From contig NZ_CP060402.1 of NCBI RefSeq assembly GCF_015040615.1, positions 1,302,001 through 1,366,000 of the forward strand: a stretch of 64,000 bases of DNA, in the 5' to 3' direction. Positions 18,066-26,578 of the stretch are shown in pieces. The translations under genes and the position numbers were made by a program. This stretch comes from Microbacterium sp. YJN-G (GTDB lineage: Bacteria > Actinomycetota > Actinomycetes > Actinomycetales > Microbacteriaceae). The stretch's first letter is position 1. Each line of letters opens with the position of its first letter. The notes beneath the pieces were generated by a model, which saw only the letters and a program-made list of their open reading frames with translations, did no database searches and was not told where the DNA came from.

Positions 18066-19415
18066 ATGAGCTTTGGAGGACAGCCCCCGGCAGACGCACC
18101 GCCGCCTCCCTCGGGGCCGCCTTCCCGGCGAGCAGGGCGGCCTGCCCACGGCATCCGGCCGCAGCCGATCTACGGGCGGCCTCCGCAGCCCTTCCACGAC
18201 AGGCCTCCCCAGCCCGCGTACGGCGCGCCCTCGGCGGCGGGAGCACCGCACGGCTCTGCGGCGACCGCATCCGTGTTCCCGGCGACCGGTTCGCATCCCG
18301 CGCCGGTGCCGCCGTCTCCGGCGCCGGCGATTCCGGCGCTGCCCATGCCGGTGCGGAAGGGCCGCTCGGTCTCGATCTGGATGTTCGGGGTGCTGGGCTT
18401 CGCGCTGATGGCCCTGGTCGCCTACTTCGCGCTGTTCCTGGGCGCGGGCGCCTCGGTGGTGGGGCTGGTGCTGGCGTTCATCCCGCTCGGGATCGTGCTG
18501 TTCGGGGTGCGCCTGATCGATCGCTGGGAACCCGAGCCGCGCAGTCTGGTGATCTTCGCCCTGGCGTGGGGCGCGGTCGTGTCGGTCGGCATCACGCTGC
18601 TGTTCGACCTGATGCTGAGCTTCGCGGTCGGTTCGCGGGACGCCATGTTCAGCGGACTGGTCCAGGCGCCGGTGGTCGAGGAGATCGCGAAGGGCGCGGG
18701 CGTGCTGCTGGTGTTCGCGATCGGGCGGCGGGCGTTCGACGGCCCGGTGGACGGCGTGGTCTACGGCGCCCTGGTCGGAGCGGGCTTCGCGTACACCGAG
18801 AACATCCAGTACTTCGGCATCAGCCTCGTCACCGGCGGGGCGGGCGAGCTCACCGTCACCTTCATCCTGCGCGGCCTCGTCTCGCCGTTCGCGCACGCGA
18901 TGTTCACCGCATTGACGGGCTTCGCGATCGGGCTCGCCGTCCGCCGCGGTGCCACCGGCGCTGGGGCCTTCGGCGCGGGATCGGTCGGCGTCGTCGGCGC
19001 GATCGTGCTGCACGCCTTCTGGAACGGCTCGTCGCTGCTGGGTGACTTCCTGCTGCTGTACCTGACCACGCAGGTGCCGCTGTTCCTCGCGTTCATCATC
19101 GCGATCGTGCTGCTGCGGCGCGAGGAGGCGCGTCTGACGCAGCTGCGCCTGGGCGACTATGCGGCGGCAGGCTGGTTCACCCCCGAGGAGGTCGTCATGC
19201 TGGCGACGCCCGCCGGGCGTCGGGTGGGGCTGCAGTGGGCGGCAGGGCTGCGGGGTGACAGGAGAGTGCTCATGCGCTCGTTCATCCGTGACGCGACGAC
19301 CCTCGCCGCTGTGCGGCAGCGGGCGATCAACGGCCACGATGCCTATGCGGCGGCGGATGAGCACGCGCTGCTGCTGCGCACCCGCGCGACCAGGGCGCAG
19401 CTGCTGGCCTACTGA
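18066..19415 (+). CDS. PrsW family intramembrane metalloprotease
   Basis: Membrane protease-like protein of 449 aa. Residues 1-97 are Pro/Ala/Gly-rich, without helices, probably a disordered cytoplasmic tail. Eight or nine hydrophobic helices follow. The family motifs lie in helices: VVEEIAKG (about 203-210), GFAYTENIQYF (about 239-249) and SPFAHAMFTALTG (about 276-288), giving the Glu-Glu and His residues expected to hold a metal. PrsW in Bacillus cleaves the anti-sigma factor RsiW; no sigma/anti-sigma pair is adjacent here, so the substrate is unknown. The C-terminal 80 residues are soluble. Confidence 0.9.
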   Translation: MSFGGQPPADAPPPPSGPPSRRAGRPAHGIRPQPIYGRPPQPFHDRPPQPAYGAPSAAGAPHGSAATASVFPATGSHPAPVPPSPAPAIPALPMPVRKGRSVSIWMFGVLGFALMALVAYFALFLGAGASVVGLVLAFIPLGIVLFGVRLIDRWEPEPRSLVIFALAWGAVVSVGITLLFDLMLSFAVGSRDAMFSGLVQAPVVEEIAKGAGVLLVFAIGRRAFDGPVDGVVYGALVGAGFAYTENIQYFGISLVTGGAGELTVTFILRGLVSPFAHAMFTALTGFAIGLAVRRGATGAGAFGAGSVGVVGAIVLHAFWNGSSLLGDFLLLYLTTQVPLFLAFIIAIVLLRREEARLTQLRLGDYAAAGWFTPEEVVMLATPAGRRVGLQWAAGLRGDRRVLMRSFIRDATTLAAVRQRAINGHDAYAAADEHALLLRTRATRAQLLAY

Positions 19416-19462
19416 GCCGGATCGGCGCTGCTTGACAGGCGACCGAGACCGCCGCGGACAGA

Positions 19463-19511
19463 CTCAGCGCCCGGTGCTGCGGCGATGCCTGCGAGTCTCC
19501 CGGGCGCTGAG
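19463..19511. terminator. Hairpin between PrsW and Cache genes
   Basis: Perfect 12-nt arms (19463-19474 and 19500-19511, CTCAGCGCCCGG and its complement) with a 25-nt loop, placed between convergent genes. The rest of the 160-nt gap shows nothing I can name. Confidence 0.6.
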
Positions 19512-19575
19512 TTGATCTACTGACTAGGGTGCCCCTGACCTCGGCGGAAGTCAAGAGCCGGACGGCTGTGAGGTG

Positions 19576-20289
19576 TCAGATGCTCTCGACGATCACGTCG
19601 AGGGCCACGCCCTCGCACGCGATGCGGGGCAGCTCGGCGAGGCGGCTGCCGCGTACCGAGTCGCCGGTCGCGCACCGCGGGTCGGTGGAGACCACCACGC
19701 GGCCGACGCCGTTGACGAGGGTCACCTGCTGGCCGAGAGCCGCGAAGCGCGGGGTCAGCTCGCGCTCGACCTCGGAGACCAGCAGATCCAGTCCCGCGAC
19801 GCCCAGCTGTGCGCCGTCGGCGGTGATCGCGGGGACGGCGATCGTGATGGTGTACTCGTCGCTGCAGAGGTAGTCGACGTAGGGACCGGCCACGTGAGGG
19901 AGCCGGGTGCTCATCGGCACGCGGAACCACTCCAGTTCGCTGTAGTCGATGTGCTCCTTGTTCACCGTCTGCGAGGCGAGTACGAGCTTGCGCCGGTCGG
20001 AACCCTGCCACCAGGCGAGGTGTCCGCGTGCGTCGGCGAGCAGGTCGATCGCGGCGATGAAGCCGGCGCCGTACACCGGGGCATCGGAAAGGTCGAGGGT
20101 GCGCAGCGCGTAGGGCTCGACGACGGCGTCGAGCTTCGCCCTCGTGAGCGCGCCTGCGGCCAGCAGCCCTGCGAGCTCCTGCGCACAGGGTGCGACCCAT
20201 TCCAGCAGGGTGCGGATCGGGGATCCGAAGTAGTCCTGCACGATCTGCGCGGCGCCGGCCGGCGCCGCCGTGGTGGTGATTGTGCTCAT
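19576..20289 (-). CDS. Stand-alone Cache-domain protein
   Basis: A 237-aa protein that looks like a single double-Cache ligand-binding domain. The C-terminal half has the typical Cache pattern: PYVDYLCSDEYTITIAVPAI, then GVAGLDLLVSEVE and a final strand with VVVSTDP. There is no signal peptide, membrane helix, kinase, methyl-accepting or DNA-binding segment, so it is predicted to be cytosolic, whereas Cache domains usually face outward as parts of receptors. AGGAGG precedes the ATG. It is 34 nt downstream of the FadR-type regulator gene and surely co-transcribed. It may bind the same ligand as the divergent transporter. Confidence 0.8.
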   Translation of the reverse strand: MSTITTTAAPAGAAQIVQDYFGSPIRTLLEWVAPCAQELAGLLAAGALTRAKLDAVVEPYALRTLDLSDAPVYGAGFIAAIDLLADARGHLAWWQGSDRRKLVLASQTVNKEHIDYSELEWFRVPMSTRLPHVAGPYVDYLCSDEYTITIAVPAITADGAQLGVAGLDLLVSEVERELTPRFAALGQQVTLVNGVGRVVVSTDPRCATGDSVRGSRLAELPRIACEGVALDVIVESI

Positions 20290-20323
20290 CGCGTCCTCCT
20301 GTGCACGTCGATGGGTGCGGTGT

Positions 20324-21130
20324 TCATACAGGGCTCTCGGGTGAGCCCTGCAGGCTGATCAGCGCGTCGATGACGTCGGTGACCATGTTCTCGGTGCGCC
20401 GCGCCGCCTCGTCGGGGTCGCCCGACTCCACTGCGGTGATGATGCGGACCAGGCTCGCGGTCTGTGCGCGCACGCCCTCGGCATCCGGGCCCGCCAGCCG
20501 CAGGTACGGCGAGAACTCGGCCTGGAGCTTCATCTGCTCGCGGGTCAGACGCGCCGACTGGCTGAGCGAGACGAGCTCGACCTGCACGTCGTCGAGTACA
20601 CGGCGCTGCTGGTCCTGGTCGAGATCCTCGAGCCGTTCGAGCCTTTGCAGCACGCGGCCGATCTCGCTGGGGTCCGCGCGCCGCGCGGCCAGCCGCACCG
20701 CGGCGGCGGTGATGGCGGCGTAGTGCGCACCCATGTCGCGCAGCGTGATGCGCGAGGTGCGGGCGAGCTCGGCACGGGCGAAGGCGAGCGGATCGGCGTC
20801 ATCGACGACGAAGCTGCCGCCGTTGCGCCCGCGCCTGGTCACGATCAGACCGCGTCCGCGCACGGTCAGCAGCGCCTCGCGCACGGTGACGGGCGCGACG
20901 CCGAAGCTGCGGGCGAGCTCGGATTCGGAGGGGAGGCGCTCTCCGGCGCGCAGATGACCGCGATGGATGGCATCGACCAGGCGGCGCTCCACCAGTTCGG
21001 CGCGGCCCTCGTCGCCGATCGGCTGGAACAGCGCGCCGTGCAGTCGGTGGGGCTGACGGGCGCGCCGTGCCGCTGCCGCCACGGGCGGTGCGTCGGAGAT
21101 CGTCTCCGTCGGCGATGTCAGCGGATCCAT
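20324..21130 (-). CDS. GntR-family regulator, FadR subfamily
   Basis: DNA-binding regulator of 268 aa. The winged helix-turn-helix is at about 44-110 (LVDAIHRGHLRAGERLPSES, then FGVAPVTVREALLTVRGRGL, then GRNGGSFV). The C-terminal alpha-helical FCD-like effector domain is at about 130-255 and contains the spaced Asp/His/His-type positions of the family only loosely. It is transcribed away from the ABC operon and together with the Cache gene. The intergenic region holds a strong promoter for the transporter with a GTNNNAC core inside it, so auto- and cross-repression is likely. Confidence 0.9.
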   Translation of the reverse strand: MDPLTSPTETISDAPPVAAAARRARQPHRLHGALFQPIGDEGRAELVERRLVDAIHRGHLRAGERLPSESELARSFGVAPVTVREALLTVRGRGLIVTRRGRNGGSFVVDDADPLAFARAELARTSRITLRDMGAHYAAITAAAVRLAARRADPSEIGRVLQRLERLEDLDQDQQRRVLDDVQVELVSLSQSARLTREQMKLQAEFSPYLRLAGPDAEGVRAQTASLVRIITAVESGDPDEAARRTENMVTDVIDALISLQGSPESPV

Positions 21131-21169
21131 ACCGGGATTCTCGCACTTCCGACGACTTCGCGGAAAGAC

Positions 21170-21198
21170 TTGAAATATGTCCTACGGTTTTATATGTT
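21170..21198 (+). promoter_or_regulatory. Promoter of the polyamine-type ABC operon, with a possible FadR-type half-site
   Basis: TTGAAA (21170-21175), a 17-nt spacer and TATGTT (21193-21198) form a near-consensus promoter in an AT-rich patch that stands out from its surroundings. The spacer contains GTCCTAC (21179-21185), fitting the GTNNNAC core of FadR-type operators. Arms resembling an inverted repeat (CTTGAAATAT and ATATGTTTAAG) flank it. Confidence 0.6.
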
Positions 21199-21240
21199 TA
21201 AGCCCACCTTCGAATTCGACGATGATCGAGGAGCACGACG

Positions 21241-22308
21241 ATGACGACTGCCGCACCCACCTCGCCCGATGCGAGGAGCGCGACCGACCAGCAGGGGAGC
21301 GTCTCCCTGCAGGGGCTCTCGAAGTCCTTCGGCGACTTCACGGCCGTGCGCGATCTCGATCTGCACGTGGCACCGGGGGAGTTCCTCTCGATGCTCGGGC
21401 CCTCAGGCTCGGGCAAGACCACCGTGCTGCGGATCATCGCCGGCTTCGAGGAGGCCACCTCCGGAACCGTGCGCCTCTCCGGCGTCGATGTCACGCGCAC
21501 GCCGCCCCACGCACGTGACGTGAACACCGTCTTCCAGGACTATGCGCTCTTCCCGCACATGACCATCGCCGACAACGTCGGCTACGGGTTGCGTGTGCGC
21601 GGCACGAGCAAGGCCGACCGCGTCGAGCAGGTGCGGCAGTCGCTCGAGCGCGTGCGTCTCGACCACGTCGCCGATCGCCTGCCGCATCAGCTCTCCGGCG
21701 GGCAGCGGCAGCGCATCGCGCTGGCCCGCGCGCTCATCCTGCGTCCGCAGGTGCTGCTGCTGGACGAACCGCTCGGCGCCCTCGACAAGCAGCTGCGCGA
21801 GCACATGCAGATCGAGCTGAAGCGCATCCAGCGCGAGGTCGGGATCACCTTCGTCTTCGTCACGCACGATCAGGAGGAGGCGCTGACCCTCAGCGACCGC
21901 GTCGCCGTGTTCAACAACGGCCGGATCGAGCAGATCGGCACCGCCCGCGAGGTGTACGAGGAGCCCACGACCGAGTTCGTGGCACGCTTCCTGGGGCTGT
22001 CCAACCTCATCTCCGCCGACCTGGCGCATGAGCTCACGGGTGACCGTCGCGCGATGAGCATCCGTCCCGAGCGGGTGCGGATGCTGCCCGCCGACGACGA
22101 CCTCGCCGCCGGCGAGGTCGGACTCGCCGGCACGATCGGCGAGACCGTGTACACCGGTCCGTCGACCCGCTTCCTCGTCACCACGGATGCCGGTGTCGAC
22201 ATCCTCGCCGAACGGCCCAATGCCCATCACGACGGCGCCGCAGCCGCGCACCGCGGCGACCGTGTGCGCGTGGCGTGGAACCCCGCGCACGCTGCCCGCC
22301 TCCCCTGA
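21241..22308 (+). CDS. potA: ABC transporter ATP-binding protein, polyamine type
   Basis: ATPase of a spermidine/putrescine-type importer (355 aa). Walker A is GPSGSGKTT (53-61), the Q-loop is at Gln99, the signature is LSGGQ (151-155), Walker B is LLLDEP (172-177), and the switch His209 lies in VTHDQ. The C-terminal 110 residues form the TOBE domain of the PotA/FbpC class (SIRPERVRM). GAGGAG precedes the ATG. It leads a four-gene operon with a lipoprotein and two permeases; the ligand class is inferred from the family. Confidence 0.94.
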   Translation: MTTAAPTSPDARSATDQQGSVSLQGLSKSFGDFTAVRDLDLHVAPGEFLSMLGPSGSGKTTVLRIIAGFEEATSGTVRLSGVDVTRTPPHARDVNTVFQDYALFPHMTIADNVGYGLRVRGTSKADRVEQVRQSLERVRLDHVADRLPHQLSGGQRQRIALARALILRPQVLLLDEPLGALDKQLREHMQIELKRIQREVGITFVFVTHDQEEALTLSDRVAVFNNGRIEQIGTAREVYEEPTTEFVARFLGLSNLISADLAHELTGDRRAMSIRPERVRMLPADDDLAAGEVGLAGTIGETVYTGPSTRFLVTTDAGVDILAERPNAHHDGAAAAHRGDRVRVAWNPAHAARLP

Positions 22309-22413
22309 CCGACCCCGGCCCACCCGGCCACCCTGCCCCCTCACCCGCCACCCTGGCACTCACCCGCACCACCCCTCACCCGCACCACCGTGAGATCACA
22401 AAGGAGAGATCAC

Positions 22414-23592
22414 ATGAAGAAGAAGGTCCTGGCCGTATCGGCCATCGCCGCCAGCGCCGCCCTGGTGCTGTCCGGCTGCTCCGGCACCGACGACGGCGGC
22501 TCCGTGAACGGCCTCAGCATCGACGTCCCCGACGTCCCGATGATGACCGAGCTCGGAGAGAACGAGAAGGAGGTGAACATCATCGCCTGGTCCGGGTTCG
22601 TCGAGCCCGCCTGGTCGGATGCGTTCACCGCCGACACCGGCTGCACCGTCAACCGGCGCATCGCCGGGACCAGTGACGAGATGGTCCAGCTCATGCGCAC
22701 CGGCGACTACGACCTCGTCTCGGCATCCGGCGACGCGAGCCTGCGCCTGATCGCCGGCGGCGACGTGCAGCCGCTGAACCTCGAGTTCATCCCGCACTTC
22801 GGCGACGACATCGTCGAGGGGATGAAGGGGCAGATCTACGACACCATCAACGGCAAGTCCTACGGCATCCCGATCGGCCGCGGCGCCAACATCCTGCAGT
22901 ACAACAGCGACGTCGTCACCGAAGAGCCCACGAGCTGGGACGTCGCATGGGAGAAGGACAGCCCGTACGCCGGCCAGGTCATCGCCTACGACGCCCCGAT
23001 CTACATCGCCGACGCCGCCGTGTACCTCATGGCGCACGAGCCCGAGCTGGGCATCACCAATCCCTACGCGCTCGATCAGGAGCAGCTGGACGCCGCTGTC
23101 GACCTGCTCAAGCAGCAGCGCGAGATCCTCTCGGAGTACTGGTCCGACCCGGCCGCGCAGATCACCTCGTTCGCGGGCGGCACCACGGTGCTGGGTACCT
23201 CGTGGGAGGTGCTGCGCAAGCTCACCGAGGACGACAAGTTCAAGAGCGTGCTGCCCGAGGAGGGCTCGACCGGGTGGTCGGACGCCTGGATGCTGTCGGC
23301 CGAGTCGCAGAACCCCAACTGCGCGTACGCGTGGATGGACTACGCGTCCTCGCCCGAGGTCAACGGCGCCATCGCGATGAACTTCGGCATGGCGCCCGCC
23401 AACGCGGCGTTCTGCGAGACCAGCAAAGAGGCCAAGGCGCACTGCGAGTACTACAACGCCACGAACGAGGAGTACTTCAAGAAGGTGTGGTTCTGGACCA
23501 CCCCGATCGAGCAGTGCATCGACGGCCGCACCGACGTCACCTGTACGAACTTCCAGCAGTGGACCGACGCCTGGACGAGCGTCAAGGGCTGA
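22414..23592 (+). CDS. potD: Extracellular solute-binding lipoprotein, polyamine type
   Basis: Substrate-binding lipoprotein (392 aa). The signal peptide MKKKVLAVSAIAASAALVLS ends with the lipobox LSGC, so the mature protein starts at lipid-modified Cys22. The fold is the PotD/PotF type: VNIIAWSGFVEPAWSDAF, the TSDEMVQLMRTGDYDLV segment, then YGIPIGRGANILQYN. The ATG at 22414 was chosen because AAGGAGAG is 7 nt upstream; an in-frame ATG/GTG-type start further up would add residues before the signal peptide. A proline/threonine-rich gap of 105 nt separates it from the ATPase gene. Confidence 0.93.
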   Translation: MKKKVLAVSAIAASAALVLSGCSGTDDGGSVNGLSIDVPDVPMMTELGENEKEVNIIAWSGFVEPAWSDAFTADTGCTVNRRIAGTSDEMVQLMRTGDYDLVSASGDASLRLIAGGDVQPLNLEFIPHFGDDIVEGMKGQIYDTINGKSYGIPIGRGANILQYNSDVVTEEPTSWDVAWEKDSPYAGQVIAYDAPIYIADAAVYLMAHEPELGITNPYALDQEQLDAAVDLLKQQREILSEYWSDPAAQITSFAGGTTVLGTSWEVLRKLTEDDKFKSVLPEEGSTGWSDAWMLSAESQNPNCAYAWMDYASSPEVNGAIAMNFGMAPANAAFCETSKEAKAHCEYYNATNEEYFKKVWFWTTPIEQCIDGRTDVTCTNFQQWTDAWTSVKG

Positions 23593-23665
23593 GCCCGGCC
23601 GCCCCGCGGGGCGGGGATGACACCCCGCCCCGCGACACACCCCTCTCGACGACGACAGGATCGAA

Positions 23666-24493
23666 ATGAAGCGCCGCGCACGGATCGCGGGCCTGCTGGC
23701 CCTGCCGATGACCTGGCTCATCGGGATCTACATCTTCTCGCTGGTGATGCTGCTGATCACCGCGTTCTGGCTCACCGACCCGTTCACCTCGAAGGTCAAG
23801 CCCGGGTTCACGACGCGCAACTTCGAGCAGCTCGTCACCAACCCGGCCTACCTGTCGACGTCGGTGCGCACCCTCGGGATCGCCCTGGGCGTGACCGCCC
23901 TGGCCATCGTCATCTCGGTGCCGCTGGGCATCTTCATGGCCAAGGTCGCCTCGCCCTGGTTGCGCGCGGTGCTGGCGGTGTCGATCACCCTGCCGCTGTG
24001 GGCCGGTTACCTCGTGAAGGTCATCGCGATGCGGATCACCTTCACGCAGAATGGATTCCTGAACTGGATGCTGGCGCCGTTCGGCATCGAAGGACCGGGC
24101 TTCGCGCTCATCACCGTCGTGCTCACCCTCACCTACCTGTGGCTGCCGTACATGGCGGTGCCCGTGTACACCGCGATCCGTCAGCTGCCCGCCAACCTCT
24201 TCGATGCGTCGGCCGATCTCGGCGCCGGCTCGTGGCGCACGATCCTCACCGTCGTCCTGCCGCTGATCAAGCCCGCCATCATCGCCGGCTCGGTCTTCAC
24301 CTTCTCGCTGAGCCTCGGCGACTACCTGGTGGCGAAGTTCGTCGGCGGTGACACGCAGATGATCGGCAGCGTGATCGCGTCGAACATCAACCTCAACCCG
24401 CCCCTGGCGGCCGCGTTCTCGGTCGTGCCGATCGCCTTCGTCGTCATCTACCTGGTGAGCGTGCAGCGCACCGGCGCCCTGGAAAGGATGTGA
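23666..24493 (+). CDS. potB: ABC transporter permease, PotB type
   Basis: Membrane subunit of the importer (275 aa) with six predicted helices. The cytoplasmic EAA-like loop that contacts the ATPase reads ANLFDASADLGAGSWRTI (about 180-197). It follows the binding-protein gene by 73 nt and overlaps the next permease by 4 nt (GTGA). Confidence 0.93.
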   Translation: MKRRARIAGLLALPMTWLIGIYIFSLVMLLITAFWLTDPFTSKVKPGFTTRNFEQLVTNPAYLSTSVRTLGIALGVTALAIVISVPLGIFMAKVASPWLRAVLAVSITLPLWAGYLVKVIAMRITFTQNGFLNWMLAPFGIEGPGFALITVVLTLTYLWLPYMAVPVYTAIRQLPANLFDASADLGAGSWRTILTVVLPLIKPAIIAGSVFTFSLSLGDYLVAKFVGGDTQMIGSVIASNINLNPPLAAAFSVVPIAFVVIYLVSVQRTGALERM

Positions 24494-25311
24494 CGAGCAT
24501 GCTCCGGCTCTCACGCACGTCGAAGATCGTCCTCGGGGTGATCGTCGCGATCATCCTCGCCTACATGTACATCCCGCTCATGCTGGTGGTGCTGAACTCC
24601 TTCAACGCCACGCGGATCGCCAGCTGGCCAGTGCGCAGCTTCTCGCTGCAGTGGTGGGGCAGGGCGTTCAGCAGCCAGCCCGTACGCGATGCGCTGCTGA
24701 ACTCGGTGCTCGTCGCCACTGGGGCCACGGTCGTCGCGCTCATCCTGGGCACCCTGGTCGCGTTCGCGTTGCAGCGGTACCGGTTCTTCGGGCAACGCTC
24801 GGTGAACCTGCTGGTGGTCCTGCCCATCGCCCTGCCGGGCATCGTCACCGGTGTCGCGCTGAACAACACCTACAACCAGATCCTCGAACCCGTCGGCATC
24901 CACGTCGGGTTCTGGGGCATGATCATCGCGCACGGCACCTTCTGCATCGTGATGGTGTTCAACAACGTGCTCGCGCGCCTGCGGCGGATGAATCCGAGCC
25001 TCGAGGAGGCGTCGAAGGATCTGGGGGCGACCCCGTGGCAGACGTTCCGGATGGTGACCTTCCCGCAGTTCCGCAGCGCGCTGGTCGCCGGTGCGATCCT
25101 CGCCTTCGCGCTGAGCTTCGACGAGGTGTACGTCACGATCTTCACGGCCCCGCCCGGGGTCGACACGCTGCCGCTGTGGATCATGAACCAGATGGCGCGA
25201 CCGAACGAGGCCAACGTGGTCAACGTCGTGGCCACCGTCGTGATCCTCGCGTCGTTCATCCCGGTCTGGGTGTCGCAGCGGCTCTCCCGTGATGTGAGCG
25301 AGCGCGAGTGA
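24490..25311 (+). CDS. potC: ABC transporter permease, PotC type
   Basis: Second permease of the importer (273 aa), six predicted helices. The EAA loop is NPSLEEASKDLGATPWQTF (about 169-187). The start GTG overlaps the potB stop; an ATG at 24499 is the alternative. It ends the operon; the following 112 nt to the FKBP gene contain no obvious hairpin. Confidence 0.93.
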   Translation: MTSMLRLSRTSKIVLGVIVAIILAYMYIPLMLVVLNSFNATRIASWPVRSFSLQWWGRAFSSQPVRDALLNSVLVATGATVVALILGTLVAFALQRYRFFGQRSVNLLVVLPIALPGIVTGVALNNTYNQILEPVGIHVGFWGMIIAHGTFCIVMVFNNVLARLRRMNPSLEEASKDLGATPWQTFRMVTFPQFRSALVAGAILAFALSFDEVYVTIFTAPPGVDTLPLWIMNQMARPNEANVVNVVATVVILASFIPVWVSQRLSRDVSERE

Positions 25312-25423
25312 GCGCGGCCCGGATGCCCGTGCGCGCCCGGTGCGCACGATGCGCCCGCCCCGAGTTCGCCCTCAGCGGAGCCGTCACGTTGACCGTGATC
25401 CGGCGCTCGGGTTTGATGTAACC

Positions 25424-25792
25424 ATGACAGATCGCACAAAGCCCGAGTTCGACGCCCCGACCGGCCCCGCACCCACCGAGCTCGTCATCCGCGACATCAT
25501 CGTCGGCGAAGGCGACGAGGCCAAGCCCGGCGACACCGTCACCGTGCACTACGCCGGCGTCGAGCACGACTCCGGCGAGGAGTTCGACTCGTCCTGGGGT
25601 CGCGGCGAGACCATCCAGTTCCCGCTGCGCGGTCTCATCCAGGGCTGGCAGGACGGCATCCCGGGCATGAAGGTCGGCGGACGGCGCGAGCTGACCATCC
25701 CGCCGCACCTGGCGTACGGGCCCGCCGGCGCCGGTCACTTCCTCTCCGGCAAGACCCTGATCTTCATCATCGACCTGGTGTCCGTCGGCTGA
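25424..25792 (+). CDS. FKBP-type peptidyl-prolyl cis-trans isomerase
   Basis: Compact cytosolic FKBP (122 aa) that speeds up proline isomerisation. The fold markers are VTVHYAGVEHDSGEEFDSSW, FPLRGLIQGWQDGIPGMKVG and the RRELTIPPHLAYGPAG loop, with the FK506-pocket positions Tyr, Phe, Asp, Trp and Tyr retained. No signal peptide or chaperone extension. The ATG at 25424 gives a normal N-terminus; upstream in-frame codons lie in unlikely Arg-rich sequence. A textbook terminator follows. Confidence 0.95.
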   Translation: MTDRTKPEFDAPTGPAPTELVIRDIIVGEGDEAKPGDTVTVHYAGVEHDSGEEFDSSWGRGETIQFPLRGLIQGWQDGIPGMKVGGRRELTIPPHLAYGPAGAGHFLSGKTLIFIIDLVSVG

Positions 25793-25813
25793 GCCGGCAC
25801 CCCGAGATCACAC

Positions 25814-25848
25814 GCCTCCGCCCGCAGATCTGCGGGCGGAGGCTTTTT
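25814..25848 (+). terminator. Rho-independent terminator after the FKBP gene
   Basis: A perfect 13-bp stem (25814-25826 with 25831-25843) with a GATC loop, followed by five T. Confidence 0.92.
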
Positions 25849-25935
25849 CTCATTCTCGGGAATAGATTCAAACGCATAGAAGTTTTCCTCTTTCGACGCC
25901 GTGATCCGCGGCCCGACAATCTGAGGAGAAGCCAC

Positions 25936-26484
25936 ATGACGATCGAGATCCCCGGCTACCGCCCCGGCACCTGGGTCCTGGACCCCTCGCACAGCGAGGT
26001 CACCTTCAGCGTCCGCCACATGATGATCTCGAAGGTGCGCGGCACCTTCGGCATGAAGGAAGCGACCCTGATCGCGCCCGAGAACCCGCTCGAGGCCAAG
26101 GTCGAGGCGAAGGTCGACGTGACGTCGATCGACACGAAGGATGAGAACCGCGACGCTCACCTGCGCTCGGGCGACTTCTTCGACATCGAGAACCACCCCA
26201 CGATGGAGTTCGTCTCCACCGGTACCCGCCTCGTGGACGGCGACTTCCTCGTCGACGGCGACCTGACCATCCGCGGCATCACCAAGCCGGTGACCTTCGA
26301 GTTCGAGTTCGGCGGCTTCGGCCAGGACCCGTACGGCAACTACAAGGCCGGCGCCTCGGCGAAGACCGTCATCAACCGCGAGGACTTCGGCCTCACCTGG
26401 AACGCCGCGCTCGAGACCGGCGGCGTCCTGGTCGGCAAGGAGGTCACCATCGGCCTCGACCTCCAGGGCGCTCTGCAGGCCTGA
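25936..26484 (+). CDS. YceI family protein
   Basis: A 182-aa lipocalin-like YceI protein; family members bind isoprenoid-type lipids and are linked to stress. Family motifs are GTWVLDPSHSEVTFSVRHMM at the start, KVRGTF, HLRSGDFFDIENHPTMEFVS and LTIRGITKPVTFEF. There is no signal peptide, so this member is probably cytosolic, as in many actinobacteria. CTGAGGAG precedes the ATG. The upstream 25850-25900 stretch is unusually AT-rich and may hold the promoter. Confidence 0.93.
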   Translation: MTIEIPGYRPGTWVLDPSHSEVTFSVRHMMISKVRGTFGMKEATLIAPENPLEAKVEAKVDVTSIDTKDENRDAHLRSGDFFDIENHPTMEFVSTGTRLVDGDFLVDGDLTIRGITKPVTFEFEFGGFGQDPYGNYKAGASAKTVINREDFGLTWNAALETGGVLVGKEVTIGLDLQGALQA

Positions 26485-26495
26485 CCGGCATCCTC

Positions 26496-26533
26496 TCGAG
26501 CCCGAACTCGAGACTCGAGCCCGAACTCGAGAC
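26496..26533. repeat. Tandem 19-nt repeat after the YceI gene
   Basis: Two identical copies (26496-26514 and 26515-26533) of TCGAGCCCGAACTCGAGAC, beginning 12 nt after the stop. Each copy contains CTCGAG-type palindromes. Confidence 0.85.
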
Positions 26534-26534
26534 C

Positions 26535-26578
26535 TGAGCCCCGAGACCCGGCGCGTACGCGTCAGGCCTCGGGGCTCA
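26535..26578. terminator. Hairpin at the YceI/MFS convergent junction
   Basis: Perfect 11-nt arms (26535-26545 and 26568-26578). The right arm lies in the last codons of the MFS gene, so the hairpin forms mainly on the YceI transcript. Confidence 0.5.

Noticed and set aside
18006..19364. N-terminal extension of the FAH protein on the minus strand
   Set aside because: The extra 450 residues lie antisense to the PrsW gene and are His/Arg/Glu-rich; the -10 box at 18013-18018 places the start at 18005.
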